Of a DNA stretch of 64,000 nt, positions 36,127-48,758 are shown in pieces. The stretch's first letter is position 1, and the number at the start of each line of letters is the position of its first letter. The notes under the pieces are model-generated. The model saw nothing but the letters and a program-made list of their open reading frames with translations. It made no database searches and was not told the origin of the DNA. The stretch comes from Paramisgurnus dabryanus (Eukaryota > Chordata > Actinopteri > Cypriniformes > Cobitidae): assembly GCF_030506205.2 (NCBI RefSeq), contig NC_133340.1:21834636-21898635 (forward strand). The letters are read 5' to 3'. A program made the translations under genes and the position numbers.

Positions 36127-36366
36127 GGGGAGGTTTCCCGGTCAGGGATTAGACTAGTCCTAGACTAAAATATATTTAAGAGCTGTCCAAACTGAAAACA
36201 ACTTGCACTGACATATCTTAAAATACATCAGTGCCCTTTGGGTTTGCGTCAAAATGCACACAAGTAATGTTTTTAGTAAGGCATGTTTGTTAAAACTAGT
36301 TATACTTTCTATTTAAATTTAGGCCCAGTCCTGGCTTAACCTAATCTCTGTCCGGGAAACCACCCC
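36127..36366. repeat. foldback repeat, second copy of 2659-2884 family
   Basis: The ends ggtttcccggtcagggatt and aatctctgtccgggaaacc are inverted. The middle (gagctgtccaaactgaaaac, cttgcactgacat) matches 2701-2760 closely. Confidence 0.8.
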
Positions 36367-36372
36367 TAAGTG

Positions 36373-36898
36373 TTTAAAGGGGCTATTCCCCAAACTTTTT
36401 TAAGATGTAAAATAAATCTTTGGTGTCCCCAGAGTACACATGTGAAGTTTAAGTTCAAAATACCATATAGATCATTTATTATAACATGTTAGCATTGCCA
36501 GTTTGTAGGTGTGAGAAAAATTTGGCGTTTTGGGTGTGTCCTTTAAAATGCAAATGAGCTGATGAAATTCCAACACTGATCGCAATGATGGTGGTTTGTT
36601 GCAATTAAAACTCAATTGCGCTGTGAATTATTATCTCTCTTTCTCTCTGCACTAAATGGCTATGCTGTGGTTGGATAGTGCAGTATAAGGGGCGGTATTA
36701 TTATAATAAGAGCTCCTTATGACATCATAAGGAGAGCTAAATTTCAATGGCCTAATTTTTCACGTGCTTGCAGCGAATGGTTAACCAAAACTAAGTTACT
36801 GGGTTGATCTTTTTCACATTTTCTAGGTTGATAGAAGCACTGGAAACCCAATTAACTTAAACAGGGGAAAAGTCTGATTTTCATGCCATGGCCCCTTT
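36373..36898. mobile_element. DNA-transposon remnant, 'taaaggggc' ends
   Basis: The ends taaaggggctattcccc and gccatggccccttta are inverted. The interior (gtgggcgg-like ggggcggtatta, gtgcttgcagcgaatggtta) is the inverse of 24895-25330 in rab1 intron 2. No frame is present. Confidence 0.7.
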
Positions 36899-37222
36899 AA
36901 AAAAAGAAATTAAACTTATTTCAAGATTTTTTTCTTACCCCACTGACCATGTGTTGCTAGTTTTAGGCACAAATTCACTTAAAATAAAGTAGAAAAAGTA
37001 GATTTATTTCTAGTTTTCATTTTACTCATCAAGAAAATTAATCTTGATTTAAAAAGTACTTTTTTGCATTGTATGTTTTGTTATAAATGATTAAATAAAT
37101 GAAAAATTATTTTAATATTTGATATTTTAAAATAATTTAGATTCATTTTGAATTAGATCAAAAATACAATTAATATATTTATTAAACCATTTGAATCTCT
37201 TTCTCTCTCAGATATTTGACAC

Positions 37223-38251
37223 ATGTTGGGTAAAGGCCTGAAACGCAAATTGGAGCAGGAGGAAGAGAATGACCAGAACAAAATGGGCTTTCCTCAGGAA
37301 CTGTCACCCACCTGTTATTGGCTTCAGAGACAGACGGTGCTCAACCTTTCCTTACTGAAGTTGCACAGCCAGCCAGCGCACTCAGATCCAGGCCTGGCAC
37401 GCAGGGTTCTCATCACAAACACACTTCGTCACATCCAGGACGAGCTGAGAGTGGAGGGCACACTACCCTGGTCATTGCCCAGTGCCGAGTCCCCATTAGG
37501 TGTTGTTGACGGGGGTTTGGAGCGTCCAGCAGGTTGTGATGTTGAGTCCTCATCTCAAACTGAGAGCAGTTTGACACCAGTGTCAATGTTGGAAGAGGAC
37601 AGACATCTGTTTCTCTCGCTGCAGTCTTCTGTTGCCATCCATACATCCCCTTCTGGTACCAGAAACTGCTCCCCTTTATCCAATGTTATAAAGGATAGCT
37701 TCACCTCAGCACTTGCTGAAATTGAGGATCTGTGTCCAACTGTGGGCATAACTACTTCACATACGGGTCCCTCGCTCTCTACCTCTTCGTCGGAGCCGGA
37801 CACGCCCAGCTCACCCTCATTAAACAGGGATGTGGCAGATATTACTAGTAATGCTGACTCAACTGAACCATGCTTGAGTAGTTCAAATAAAATCAGACCT
37901 GCAAATGAATCCATGGACTTGATGTCATTATCTTACTTCACCCCTTCACTGTCAGACTCCGCCCAGTTTCTTTTTAACCACAGCCCTTCACTTCTCACTG
38001 ATTTCTCATTGGATGATTTTCTCTTCACAGAAATAGACAACCTCCTGCTTGACAATACAATGTGTAGTTCGTCCTTAAACGCATCTTCGGGCACCTCAAA
38101 AGTCGTCTCCATGGTAAAGGATGATTTTATTAAGACGCTTACTGGTTACGGTAGTGGTGGGATGAGCCAAGCGGCTCTTCCATCAAATCAGACATTCAAA
38201 TCAGATCTTAATGAACTTGATCATATCATGGAAGTATTGGTTGGGTCTTAA
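37223..38251 (+). CDS. sertad2: SERTA domain-containing protein 2
   Basis: A single coding exon of 342 residues begins 12 bases after a splice acceptor. SERTAD2 (TRIP-Br2) is a small transcriptional co-regulator of E2F/DP activity and of lipid metabolism genes. Basic start MLGKGLKRKLEQEEE fits a nuclear signal. The SERTA domain lies at about 33-76 (LQRQTVLNLSLLKLH ... VLITNTLRHIQDEL). A central serine-rich region contains the conserved patch DSFTSALAEIEDLCP. The acidic transactivating segment FSLDDFLFTEIDNLLLDN is near 265-282. The C-terminus DLNELDHIMEVLVGS matches vertebrate SERTAD2 almost exactly. It is slightly longer than human (314). It is convergent with aftph, as in human. A teleost a/b suffix cannot be assigned. 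Confidence 0.94.
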   Translation: MLGKGLKRKLEQEEENDQNKMGFPQELSPTCYWLQRQTVLNLSLLKLHSQPAHSDPGLARRVLITNTLRHIQDELRVEGTLPWSLPSAESPLGVVDGGLERPAGCDVESSSQTESSLTPVSMLEEDRHLFLSLQSSVAIHTSPSGTRNCSPLSNVIKDSFTSALAEIEDLCPTVGITTSHTGPSLSTSSSEPDTPSSPSLNRDVADITSNADSTEPCLSSSNKIRPANESMDLMSLSYFTPSLSDSAQFLFNHSPSLLTDFSLDDFLFTEIDNLLLDNTMCSSSLNASSGTSKVVSMVKDDFIKTLTGYGSGGMSQAALPSNQTFKSDLNELDHIMEVLVGS

Positions 38252-38321
38252 TTTGAATGTCACACAAACCTGTAAAAAAAATCAAACTTGTACATTTGGT
38301 CCTTTGCTATGAATTAGTAGT

Positions 38322-38327
38322 AATAAA
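38322..38327 (+). terminator. sertad2: sertad2 poly(A) signal (proximal)
   Basis: AATAAA lies 71 bases after the stop, followed by a T-rich stretch. Another A-rich cluster (aataataataaaaaaaat) lies near 38503. The human mRNA has a long 3' UTR, so more distal sites are likely. Confidence 0.45.
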
Positions 38328-38329
38328 TG

Positions 38330-41209
38330 TTTTTTTACCAGAGTTTTGTATCATGGAATGTAAACAAAAAGAGGTTTTATGGTGATGAAGATATTTATTT
38401 ACTCTAGCAAAAAGTAAAAAATGGATGAAACGTTTTCCAGCTGTTGTATTACATTGTCAATATTTTCATACATTCAATTTATTTTAGTATACAGATGTTT
38501 TAATAATAATAAAAAAAATTATTTAAATGCTTCTGACTTTGTCATTATGAATGAAACCTGTAGCTCTTTTATTGGGCCAATCGGAACGCCCTGGATTGCT
38601 GGCCAATCGTAGCACCGCTCTTTCTCAGAAAAGATGAGATTTGTAGAAATCATCTGTTTCAGAAAGGCGGGGCATAGATGAGCAACAATACCATATATGG
38701 TATGTGGAAATACTGTGTTTTGTAATTTAACACAGCGTGAAAAGTTTGCATTACACCAAATACACAAAATTATGTGCTCTTTAGCAAGGTCATATGGGAC
38801 ATTTAATAGGTATAAATTGAATCTAGTGTACCATATTTCAAAGGTCAAGGGGTCGATCCCATGGACACATTGATAAAAGTAATGTATAGATTGAATGCAC
38901 TGTTTTGAATAATAACGTCTGGCAAACGCATAAATGTAATGTGATATAAACCAATAAAACAGGCTTAAATCAGGATGCAAACTAACAAGACGTGACGACG
39001 TGAGAGGTTCCCCTGCTGACAAAACCAGCACGGGTATTATGCTGGTGGTCACCAGCATACCAGCACCAAAACACAACATATGCTGGTCTTGCTGGTATGA
39101 CCAGCATGGATGCTGATGCTAATGCTCGTTTGGTGCTAGTTTAGCTGGTGCTGGTGTTCACTAGCAAACCAGCACCAAAACACAACATATGCTGGTATGC
39201 TGGTTTTTTCAGCAGGGTCACAGGTGAAACGATGAAGCTCCACCCAAATTCATTAAAGTTAAGTGTTTTAAAGACTTTCGTTCTTTGTGTAAAAAAAAAT
39301 GCATAATATATGAGAAAATTGCTTATTAAGCAATTTCATTTTATCCCCGTTAACTTACATTTGCAGGCAGTTCGCCGTTTAAATACAGAATTGCTACGTC
39401 ACGCAATCTGCATGACGTACGTTAGAACTTGAAGAATTATTAAGTCCTATTGTTACGGTTAACCTGTTTAAGCTAATATTAACTCTTTACTTCGTTATAT
39501 TTGTACTGAGAAAGTGTTCATTACATGTTATGATTAATTTCTTTAACTTAATTTGACGGTAAATGTCTCGCCTCTGAAATGAGCGCCATTCTTGTCAGAG
39601 TCCGTCACGTGTTCGAGCGAAAAAATACTTTTTTCCTCACAGGATCTACATTTAACTAAAATATTAACAAATATCTTATTATTTGGGCTCGAAAACAACG
39701 ATTGGTGAGTATTTTCCAGAGCTGCACACACTTTGGTATGATGGCTCATGTTTCCGTCATTCGTTTTTTCAGAAGTCACTCAAATAAATCTTTGCTAAAT
39801 CATTACTTAAAATCATACCTTACTTACTGAACTCGGTGCACACGAACCACATACATGAACGAAGGCTTAAATCCACAGCTTCTCTTAAATTATTTTAATT
39901 TCTTGTGTACACTTACAGAAAATTTACACACTTAAGTTTTTTCCTAAAGAACCCGGGCATGCGCGATTGACCTCGGAAAGGCTCTTTAAGGATATCATTA
40001 GTCATGATTTTTCCATAGGAATTTTCCCATAACAATTTTTACATGTTCCATAGTTTGACTGTACACAGTCCAAAGCCACAGTTAACTATGTAAGCAGTTC
40101 TTCTGTATTTCTTTACAATGTGCAAAATCCTCCATGATACCGAATAAACAGTGATACAACTAATAACAACTTAAAAATAACTATAAATGCCTCTTAACTG
40201 ACGTTTCAGGTCAACATTTCCTTTCATGCACTCCTGGCTTACAGGATTACTTTGAAGGTAAACGTCCTCCAAGAGTCTGTTAAGATTTAGCATAGCATAA
40301 AACACAGATACAGCATGAGAATGAAGACCAGAAACACACGGATAACAGGGAAATGAGCGTTACAGTAGATATTGGTCCCTTATTCTCAATATATATGTGT
40401 GTATATATATATATTCATAACTTAATCATTCAATTATCATTGATTCCTTCGCTACATTACAGTTCAATGCCAGTGTTGCAACTACAATGTTAAAAAAAAA
40501 ACACACAACAACAAACACAAAGTTAACAGATATATGTGCAGACTGAAACAAAGCCGTCGTTTTTGTAGTTGTCTCAGCGTGGAAAGCAAAGTTAACAATT
40601 TAACTTAATACAACTCAACTATATGATCACTAATAAGTGAAAAATCAAAACCTACAACAACATTGGTTGTGATTAAACTGTAACCAAAACTTTTAAACTA
40701 AAGCCTTTGTTACACAAAATCAAAACTAAGTAAAATTTTGCAGATTTGGTTTCAAGTTACAATTGCGTATCTAAATACAGATCAAATAATTCATGAAATT
40801 TGTGCCGTCAAAGGACTTTTAAACCAGTGTTTCATAAAAAGTGCCCTTCTTTTCTCTCTCTCTCGCATACACACATTTAACTAAACAGTAGAATACTCAA
40901 AAGAAAATCTCATCCCTGATTATATACAGATTGGCTCTAATATAAACACAAAACGCTTTCCTACTGTTGATCTACAAATAAAAATATCTTTCCAACATCT
41001 TTTCTCTTCTAAAGAAATCAATCGCATCATCTTTCACTCTCACTCTCTTATGCATGGCAATGTGTTTAAGCTTAAAAACGACCAAAACTTGGCAAAGAAC
41101 GAATAGTGGAACCATGACGGCAATTTTAAAAACAACTGTCAGTTTAACAATAACTTGCAAATGATGTGTAAAGAAAAACTGTTGAAATAGGGTGAAGGAG
41201 AAAAACGCA
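38330..41209. other. convergent 3' region of sertad2 and aftph
   Basis: No gene lies between the two stop codons. The right part (from about 39.9 kb) is probably the aftph 3' UTR; ATTAAA on the minus strand at 39894-39899 is a candidate signal. The minus-strand frame 38519-39079 has no recognisable homology and spans a repeat. Confidence 0.5.
39011..39217. repeat. 'gctggt/accagc' foldback element
   Basis: The ends ccctgctgacaaaaccagca and tgctggttttttcagcaggg are inverted. Inside, the motif accagcaccaaaacacaaca appears twice, followed by tatgctggt, forming several alternative hairpins. This is a common short DNA element type in fish. Confidence 0.8.
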
Positions 41210-44200
41210 TCAGTCGGGCGTGGGTGAGGGCGTTGAGGAGGGAAGAAGAGGAGTCAGCGTGGAAGGGAACATCAGGACTTTCGCCTGCATGAAGGAGAGA
41301 TCCGGTAGCCTTGCGATTACTCTCCGAGCCTCTTCACTTAGATTCTCCTCTTTCTGCACAGGCTTTCTGTTAAGAGAGATCAGATTTTTAGAGGGGTTGT
41401 TCCCATGTTGTTCTTCACATTAGTTAGTATACTTGTATATAAATGCTATGGCAATACAATTGTAAAATATTCGTTAAGCCAGTCAAGCAGACTGATGATT
41501 GATGGTAGTATTTAATTGTGATTCGAGTTGACTCTTAGGCCGCATTTTCATTGCATGTTTGAAGATGACTCCAATTCCAATGTGGCACAGACCGGATATG
41601 ATCCACGAACGTGTAATGGTGTCTAGTGCATATCATGACATTTTACTTTCCCTCTGGTTTAAACTGTTCCGGGTCAGTATGTCTAACTTGACTTGAAATG
41701 CTGATATCAGATATGAGTCACTTTTAAAAGATGATGTAAGCAGTTTGTCAACTAAAATAAAATACAGGCAACAAATCGGAATTTGGCATCAAGATTTGCA
41801 GTGTAAATCCAGCCTTAAAACTGTCTTGTGTCTCCCCCTGGTGGCACAGCAGTAACATTGTACTCGATTGAATCGTACTAACCTGGTGGAGGTGCTGGTC
41901 TTTTCTACGGTTGACATTAGGCGGGCGAATGCATCCACGACTCGACTACCTCCTCCGTTGGTGTCCAGCTTGGTTTGCGTTAACTCATACAGCTCTGGGT
42001 CAACACCTTCATACATACAATGTGTTAACACACTCTTTTGATACATTACCATCTGTATGCATTCAAAAAGGGTTGCTTTAAGAAATGGTTAAGCATGTCG
42101 ATGCAAAACAGGAAAAGAGAGAAAACGAAGTGTTAAACAGGAAATGGTTCTTGCAAACCTGGTATGGAGGTGGCGGTGCCAGAGGGCGACTCGTCCACAG
42201 GACCGAAAAAATCAAGGTTGAGCAGAGACGAGCCTCCACTCGCTTCAGAACAGAGGCAGGAGAGACAGGTTTGGTAGAAGAGGGGAGAAGGGTTACAGAC
42301 AGATAGACAGAAAATGAAAGTAATGACAAACATGCAGACGTTTGTAAGTAATTGAGAGTATGCGAATATTGCGTTCAGTGTATCTATAGTTTGATAGATA
42401 CAGCTTAAACCATAGCTTTTGCACATAAAAGCATTCAAAGACTGAGTTATTAACTCTTAAAGGTGATAGAGTAAATGCTCACACGCTTTATCACACATAT
42501 AGAGAAGGTTATTGTATGAGTGTTAATTGAACAGTTAGTTTTAGTAACATTAGAAGCGGCAAGGCACATTTCTAGATGTTTCAGAATGAGAATGAATTTA
42601 GTTTTACTCTGCAATGATTATACTTCCATGTCTTACCATCTAGAGGGTTTGTAAGGCCACTGCTGCTCCAGTCAAACTGAACAGGAGGAAGGGACTCCTG
42701 CCAGCCAAAAACAGACAAAATAACATTTACCAGACCAAACTTGTTACGCACTACTATCTTCCAAATTAAACACTTTTGAGGTGGATTTGGCGTCTGGATT
42801 TGGAGACAATAGTGGGTAATTTGAATATGGCGGCACATAAATAACATTGAATCTCAATGGTCCATGCGAGTCTCATTATAATAATTAATTTATTACATTT
42901 ATATAGCGCTTTTCTGCAGCACTAAAAAGCACTTCACATAAGAAAGGGGAATCTTCTCAACCACCACCAATGTGCAGCATCCACCTGGATGATGCGACGG
43001 CGCCATATTGCGCCAGTACGCCCACCACACACCAGCTTACTAGTTATGCATATTTTGCACGAGACATTCAAGAACCAATGGCTGCATCACAAATGGTGAA
43101 CTTGGCGAACTTATTGACTTGCGATATCATGGACTTACAATGAGGTGTCACATTTATAATTTAATGTTTCAAAATGGTGCTTATGAGCACCCCCTTTTCG
43201 GTTGATATGCAGCCTTGATGCTCACTTTTTGACACCACATTTGTGCAAGCTTGCAGCAGACTTTTTCCTGACAGTCAAAGCCATGTTGCGTCATGAAAGT
43301 GCAGACTTGTAGAAAGACCATGAGTGTTTAGGGTGCCATTTGGTACAAGGCCACGGAGATTCAATCTTGTTGGCATGCCCCCATTATCGTATTAAGATTT
43401 TAGGATGCTCACCTGGTTGGTGTCAGGTGGGCAGGTGTTTAACTCTGAAGCAACCGAAGGAGATTGTGCTATTGAGGCGATCATCTCAGCCGCAGAGACA
43501 GGCTTTACTGGTTCTTTTGTGGGTTCCAGCATCCCCTGCAGAAGGACATCCATTAAAAAAGGTGCTGAATTTAACATTAACTTGAATTTCTTGAATACTG
43601 AGGTGTCATTAACACACACTCCGCTACCCTCCCTCATTAACATGCACTTCCCCTGCACCTGAGCTCCACTCACCAGACTGGCAGCATACATTGGCACAAT
43701 TACAGGCTGCTTTTTTTGACCCGTGAACAGCTGAAAAGATATGAAAAATGAAAGAAAAACTGAAGAAAAGGTGCATATCCTAAATTTCTTGTAACTATGC
43801 GTTCACACTGCTACAGATGAGAGCGTCAAAGTGGTGGAAATCATTCATTTTCAATGAGAGCTGGCGGCGAGCAGTGGCGCGGTGCCTCATGTACGGTGTG
43901 AGCGTGGAGCTCAACTTTTTGGTAATGAGCTATGAAGAAGTTCGGCGGCATTCAGTATATTGAAACGTTGAGCAAAAACCAATCAGAAGGCGGAAACCTC
44001 CGCTTGAGAGGATTCCAGAGAATGCATTCGAGCGTCAGAGAGTCCACTACACCTTTTCTATAGCGTCTTTGGCAGGGCAGCCAGAGCTTTTATTGACGCT
44101 CTTGCCTGTGGCGGTGTGAACGCCCAGTAGGCCAAATAATTTGAAAAACACATAAGTGAAATAAAATGAATACATTAGATCAAATCAACTCACTATATTT

Positions 44201-46502
44201 CTTGTGTCAATCCCCAGGGAGCAGAGCAGCAATTTATTGGTATAAGAACCGCCCCATTGGTACCGGAGACCATAGGCATTATTAACATCCTGTAACTGCT
44301 GCCAAACGTCCTGAAGTGCCCTACAAATCCCAAAGGAGAATATTCAACATGAACATGTTTTGACAATTTGGTTAATACTCTCCATAGTTTGTCTTTTAAC
44401 TGCGTGAAAGATTTAAGCGTTCAATAAAGACGCAAACATCCACATGAATAAGAGATGCGTCATCCTTTTTGATGCAGTAGCACATACACATAATTTGACA
44501 GACCACACAGCTGCAGGCAAACAAACAGGCCCACGGTGCGAATACCTAAAGCTGGGTACTCAATCAACAACGACACTAAACAGATAAACTTGAATGATAC
44601 AGGAAATATTTGTCTAGTTCCTCACCCATTGGCAGACTCTCTGTCACCCTCTAACTGTTGTGATGTGTCAGGAGGTTTGAGGATGGTGCTGAGTGCACGC
44701 ACCTCTTCCTTCACCTCTACCTGAGGAGCAAGAGCCAGTTGAAAGCTGGCCTGGAAAATCTTCTCCAAACGGCTAGCCAAAGTAGCCTAAGGTGATCAAA
44801 AACACAGGAGAACATTGGATAACATAAACAGTAAACCATGACAAACAAAAGGAGGTACAGAGGTGAGGTGTAAACCGTGTACATAAGCGTTTGAACTGAT
44901 CTTTTCAAGGTGAGAAAGCACCTAAAAAAACAGACTCACTGATGTGCAACTTTTACGCTCCTCATTAGGAGGCGCCACAACAGGTCGGCTTTCATGCCAG
45001 TCATGTCCAGACTTCTCAGTGCATGATGTGTCCTGCCCAAACGTTGCCCAGGAATCCCCATCATTTTGGCTTTGATCTGGTTCAGAGAAAGCCTGCCATC
45101 CTCTGCTGTCATCAGCGTCACCCACTTGCGCAGAGCTGAAATCTGCGAAACTGTCGCTTTCGGGAAAATTTACACACGTTGTTCCTTCCTCACCTGCTAA
45201 CTTTGCTCCACTGGGTTCTTTCGATTTGTCAAAATCGCCAAATTCACCATCTTCAGGTTCCACAGGGACATTACAGGCTGATTCAGGCTGAGTTATTTGT
45301 GTTGTTGTCTCTTGCTGGTCAAATTCAGCAAATCCAGTTCCGCCAAAGGAGTTAGCATCTCCAAAGTCACCAAAATCTCCAAAATCCTCATCGTCATCCT
45401 CAGCCAGCTGACTGTCATCGGCCGGAGTTGATGTCTCTTCCTGTAGCGGAGGAGAGGGTACGGATCCTGTCGTGCTATAGTCCCCAAATTCTTCAAGTGC
45501 ATCCGTTGATAGTGGCCGACCAAAAGAGGTCTCAGTTTCTGTCTCAGTTTCAGTCTCATTCTCTGAGCCTTTCTCATCTGATTGTTCACCACTACATGTC
45601 TCACCATTGGGGTCTGGTGACACCTTGTTGTCCACTGTGCCTTCATCATCAATAACGCTTTGAGCAACACCATTAAGCATTGGTGGTTGAGCTGTGTCAA
45701 CCGCCTCAGTAGTATTAGCATCCTGATGTGAATTATCCGTTTCTGGACACTTCTGATCCAAATCCGTCACTACATGGGAACCCCAGTCCCCATTCCTGAA
45801 GCCCTCCGAGTTCTCCGAAGAGAAACCAGGTAAGGCACACTCTGTGATTCTTGAGTCTCTGTTAACATCCTCTGAAGAAGCTCCTTCTTCTTCAACACCA
45901 AGATCATCTTTAGCCGTTCTCACGTTCAAATGTTCCCAATCTGTATTTCCATCATTGTGGTTGAAAGCAGAAAAGTCTGCAAAATCGCCAACATCCGGAC
46001 TGTGCTCTACGGTGGGCTCGATTTCTTTCTTTTTGTGGGGTGTAAGAGGGCTTTCTCCTTTGTCTAATGTAACAAATCCATTTGTAAGCACTTCAACAGA
46101 ACCATTGCAGTCAATGGCATCGTTATCAGTCCGAGAGCTCTCTGGAAACTCCAGGGAGTTGATATGAGCTTGGTGATGCCCTGTGAACTTTTTAAGTTCA
46201 TCTACGCTAACTGTTCGACCATTGGGCGTGCCACTGTGGCCACTGCCAGGAGCCACACCGTTAGACTTCATAGACCCTACAGGTTGAGTTAATCCCACAA
46301 TTCTGCCATTACTAAGTATGTCCGGTGGTGAGGTGGCGTTCAAAGCTCGAGACTGGTCAAATGTTGTGGGTGTCTCGAATTCTGTGAAACTGACGCTGTT
46401 CGGGACGCCGGTGAAATCACTGAATTCATCATCTTCTTCCTCAGCGCCATCTTCCATTGGCGGCGGAGATGAGGAGTACATGCGAACCACGTCAGGCTCC
46501 AT
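41210..46502 (-). CDS. aftph: aftiphilin, clathrin/AP-1 accessory protein
   Basis: Nine coding exons on the minus strand: 44940-46502, 44626-44786, 44194-44320, 43674-43730, 43413-43535, 42637-42697, 42159-42242, 41883-42006, 41210-41366. All splice sites and phases agree, giving 818 residues. Aftiphilin links clathrin with the AP-1 gamma ear, and also AP-2, on trans-Golgi and endosomal vesicles. The disordered N-terminal exon carries adaptor-binding motifs: DEFSDF (25-30), DFADF (173-177), DEDFGDFGDFGD (371-382), EFGDF (420-424), SFADF (451-455), plus GWQAF and WATF. The conserved C-terminal clathrin-binding domain starts LASRLEKIFQASF and includes GLRYQWGGSYTNK, LFTGQKKQPVIVPMYAASL, LPPVQFDWSSSGLTNPLD, LLNLDFFGPVDES, FARLMSTVEKTSTSTR. 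An ETETETETE run at about 316-324 is repeat-encoded. It is tandem with lgalsl, same strand. Confidence 0.95.
42878..43060. repeat. 'atttatatagcgcttttct' dispersed repeat
   Basis: This repeat in an aftph intron reads tttatatagcgcttttctg, then ccaccaccaatgtgcagcat, then tggatgatgcgacggcgcc. The form is widespread in fish genomes as I recall, and resembles the 3' tail region of a LINE. Class not certain. Confidence 0.55.
43799..44123. repeat. DNA element with 'gcgttcacac' TIRs
   Basis: The ends gcgttcacactgc and gcggtgtgaacgc are inverted. The interior is GC-richer than its surroundings (ggcggcgagcagtggcgcgg). It lies in an aftph intron between the coding exons at 44194 and 43730. No clear target duplication is seen. 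Confidence 0.65.
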
Positions 46503-47017
46503 GAAGCCCTGAGCAGAACCACAGCCACGAACTCACACCTGCAACAGAAAACAATGATTAGTTAACCAATACCGAGAAATTAACTTCATATCAGCATCAT
46601 TACGTGTAACTCAGAGTTTTCCTGGCAATTAGATTCCCTTAAAACGGCAAAAATTTGTTTGAAAATAATTTCTGACACTCATCAAACTTTACACACATGT
46701 TGTCTTGAGCTATTATCCCACAATTAAAGGTATACTCCAGCCAAATATCAAAATTACCCCATGATTTACTTACCCAAGCAATCCGAGATACATGTGTCCA
46801 TCATCTTACACATTTGGAGTATTTTAGTAAATATTCTGGGACAGAACTTCTGTCTTTATAATGGTAGAAAACAGGGATCAGCAATAACTTCTGACTTTAA
46901 AAAAAGTCACTCAAAAACGTAAATTCATCCTTCATAGAGGTAAAATGTGTTGACCTGAAAGATGATGGACATATGTATGTCAGATTTCTTGAGGGTGAGT
47001 ACATCATAGGATAATTT

Positions 47018-47515
47018 TAACTCTTTCACCGCCAGCGTTTTTAAAAAAAGTTGCCAGCCAGCGCCAGCGTTTTTCATGATTTTCACCAAAGTTTAATGCC
47101 TTCCAGAAAATGTTCTTCTTTAAATAAATAAACATACAATATACCAAATGAAAGAACAGACCCTCTGCTTTCAAACAAAAAAACCGTTTCATCCTACCTT
47201 TAGTGGTTCTTTTGCAATCAGCTTTTGAATATGGGTAGGTTTTTGCAAAAACACCATATTTTGAGCAAAAAGCAAAAATAATTCCATATTTGTGACGGAC
47301 TTTTCATAGAGATCCCATTCAGAGCGATCTTTAAAACAGACACGGACATGCAGCACCTTGCCATAGGGCAATACTTCCGGTTTTAAAAAGTTGCGGAAGG
47401 GCGCCACCTGGTGGATAATAGCGGTATTGCGGAAAGACGGAAAATCTCGTCATTGGCGGGGAAGCATTTTCTCTTAATTGACGAGATATCTCGTCAATGG
47501 CGGGGAAAGAGTTAA
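47018..47515. repeat. dispersed repeat, copy 2 (see 8011-8424)
   Basis: It starts taactctttcaccgccagcg and ends with the inverse type (ggcggggaaagagtta), so the unit has inverted ends. The body matches 8011-8424 (ttgccagcc, aatgccttccagaaaatg, gcgccacctggtggataat). It lies in aftph intron 1. Confidence 0.75.
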
Positions 47516-48758
47516 TATTTGAAATAGTGTAAACTGTGAAAAGCGCTATACAAATAAATGTGAATTAAATATTAATATTGTTTAATCCCTTTCCCTAGGT
47601 ATAAAATCCTCATGGTTTGGAATGGTTACCACCAACAAGCATACCTCTAACAACATGAATGACAACTAGGAACACACCAATAGAAAATTTCAATTACACA
47701 AAGCAATTATGCTTTTACTCTGTTTTTATGCTTTTTACTCCTTGTTTCAAATTATGATGTCATAAAATTTTTGAAATTGGTAATTTTCACCCAATTCCAA
47801 TTGATCACCCAGCATGGGTTCTAATATATTTTTCCGACCCTTTTAATTGTCAAGATATAACTTGGCCGATGTCTGATACTGGTAAAAATAGCTTTTACTA
47901 TACAGATTTTTGATACAGATTATACGCCGATACATCTGTGCTTAAATGAAATCATGCAGCTTGCTGAACATAGATTAACTATTGTATCAAACTTTTAAAA
48001 ATGTATTGAAAAAATATAATAAACTTACATCGTAGGAGTGACCCAAGCCATAATACTAAAGATATTTAGGGAGTTGGGAATTTTTACATGTAAGCAATTT
48101 GTTGGCCAGTAAGCAGCCACTCGAAACGCCCTTTTAACAGCACAGTAAACTATTCAGAATATCTTAGCAACTTGCGAAGGTGAATTTTGCAAGTGCAAAC
48201 ACACACAAAGGACTTAAGAAAATGTAAAAATCCTAGTTAAACAACCAGCTGTGCGGCCTCCCTTAAAGAGCCTTCCTTGAACAAACTTTGCCGTACGATT
48301 TGTTTATTCAAAGCACTGATAACAGACTGCAGATAAATTCTGCTGCGGGTGTAATGAAATGATTTTAATCTTTCGAAAATGGAAGGAACAGTTCACTGTT
48401 GTCACAGCCTATTACTGTAGTGCTGCAGGGCATATTTACAGAAATTAAGCTTAAATTAAATTAGCCAGAGTAAAACTAGACAGATTGTCTTCGAATTGAA
48501 CACTAATGAAGTGCTAATAGGTGAAGTAGTGACTCGCTTAAGTGGAACAAAGGAAACCGGATCATTCCAGAACTAAGAGTAGGCGAAGTGAATAAACCAA
48601 ATCAGTGAGGAACTCGGTCTGGATTTCAGTCTTTAGTAAACCACAACCCAAACATAAAGGGAATATTGTGTCCTGTAAACTGCCCATGTTGTTTGTCCAA
48701 AGCAAGGTGTTCCAACAATGATCAAACGATTAATTTATAAACATGCACACCTTTGTAG

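Larger units (their letters stand above)
35931..37075. mobile_element. palindromic transposon split by two insertions
   Basis: The left half starts acactgcaaaaaaagactga and has cttgatgagcaaaa and ggggtaagac. The right half mirrors it (cttaccccac, tactcatcaaga, acttttttgcattgt). The mirror halves are separated by the repeats at 36127-36366 and 36373-36898, both later arrivals. The whole stack ends about 135 bases before the sertad2 splice acceptor. Confidence 0.8.
28730..37210. other. rab1-sertad2 interval, dense nested repeats
   Basis: No coding exon was recognised. Frames of 94-155 codons on the minus strand (for example 33183-33650 and 30539-30946) lie in repeats or lack homology I can see. 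The interval contains a local duplication, a tRNA-derived SINE, a 2-kb TIR element and a three-layer nest, listed separately. Its right part may be the first intron of sertad2. In human, SLC1A4 and CEP68 lie between SERTAD2 and RAB1A; neither is visible here. Confidence 0.6.

Noticed and set aside
38519..39079. 186-codon minus-strand frame
   Set aside because: No homology, no splice context, and it runs into the 39011-39217 foldback repeat.
45293..45721. 142-codon minus-strand frame in aftph
   Set aside because: It is an alternate frame of the large aftph coding exon.
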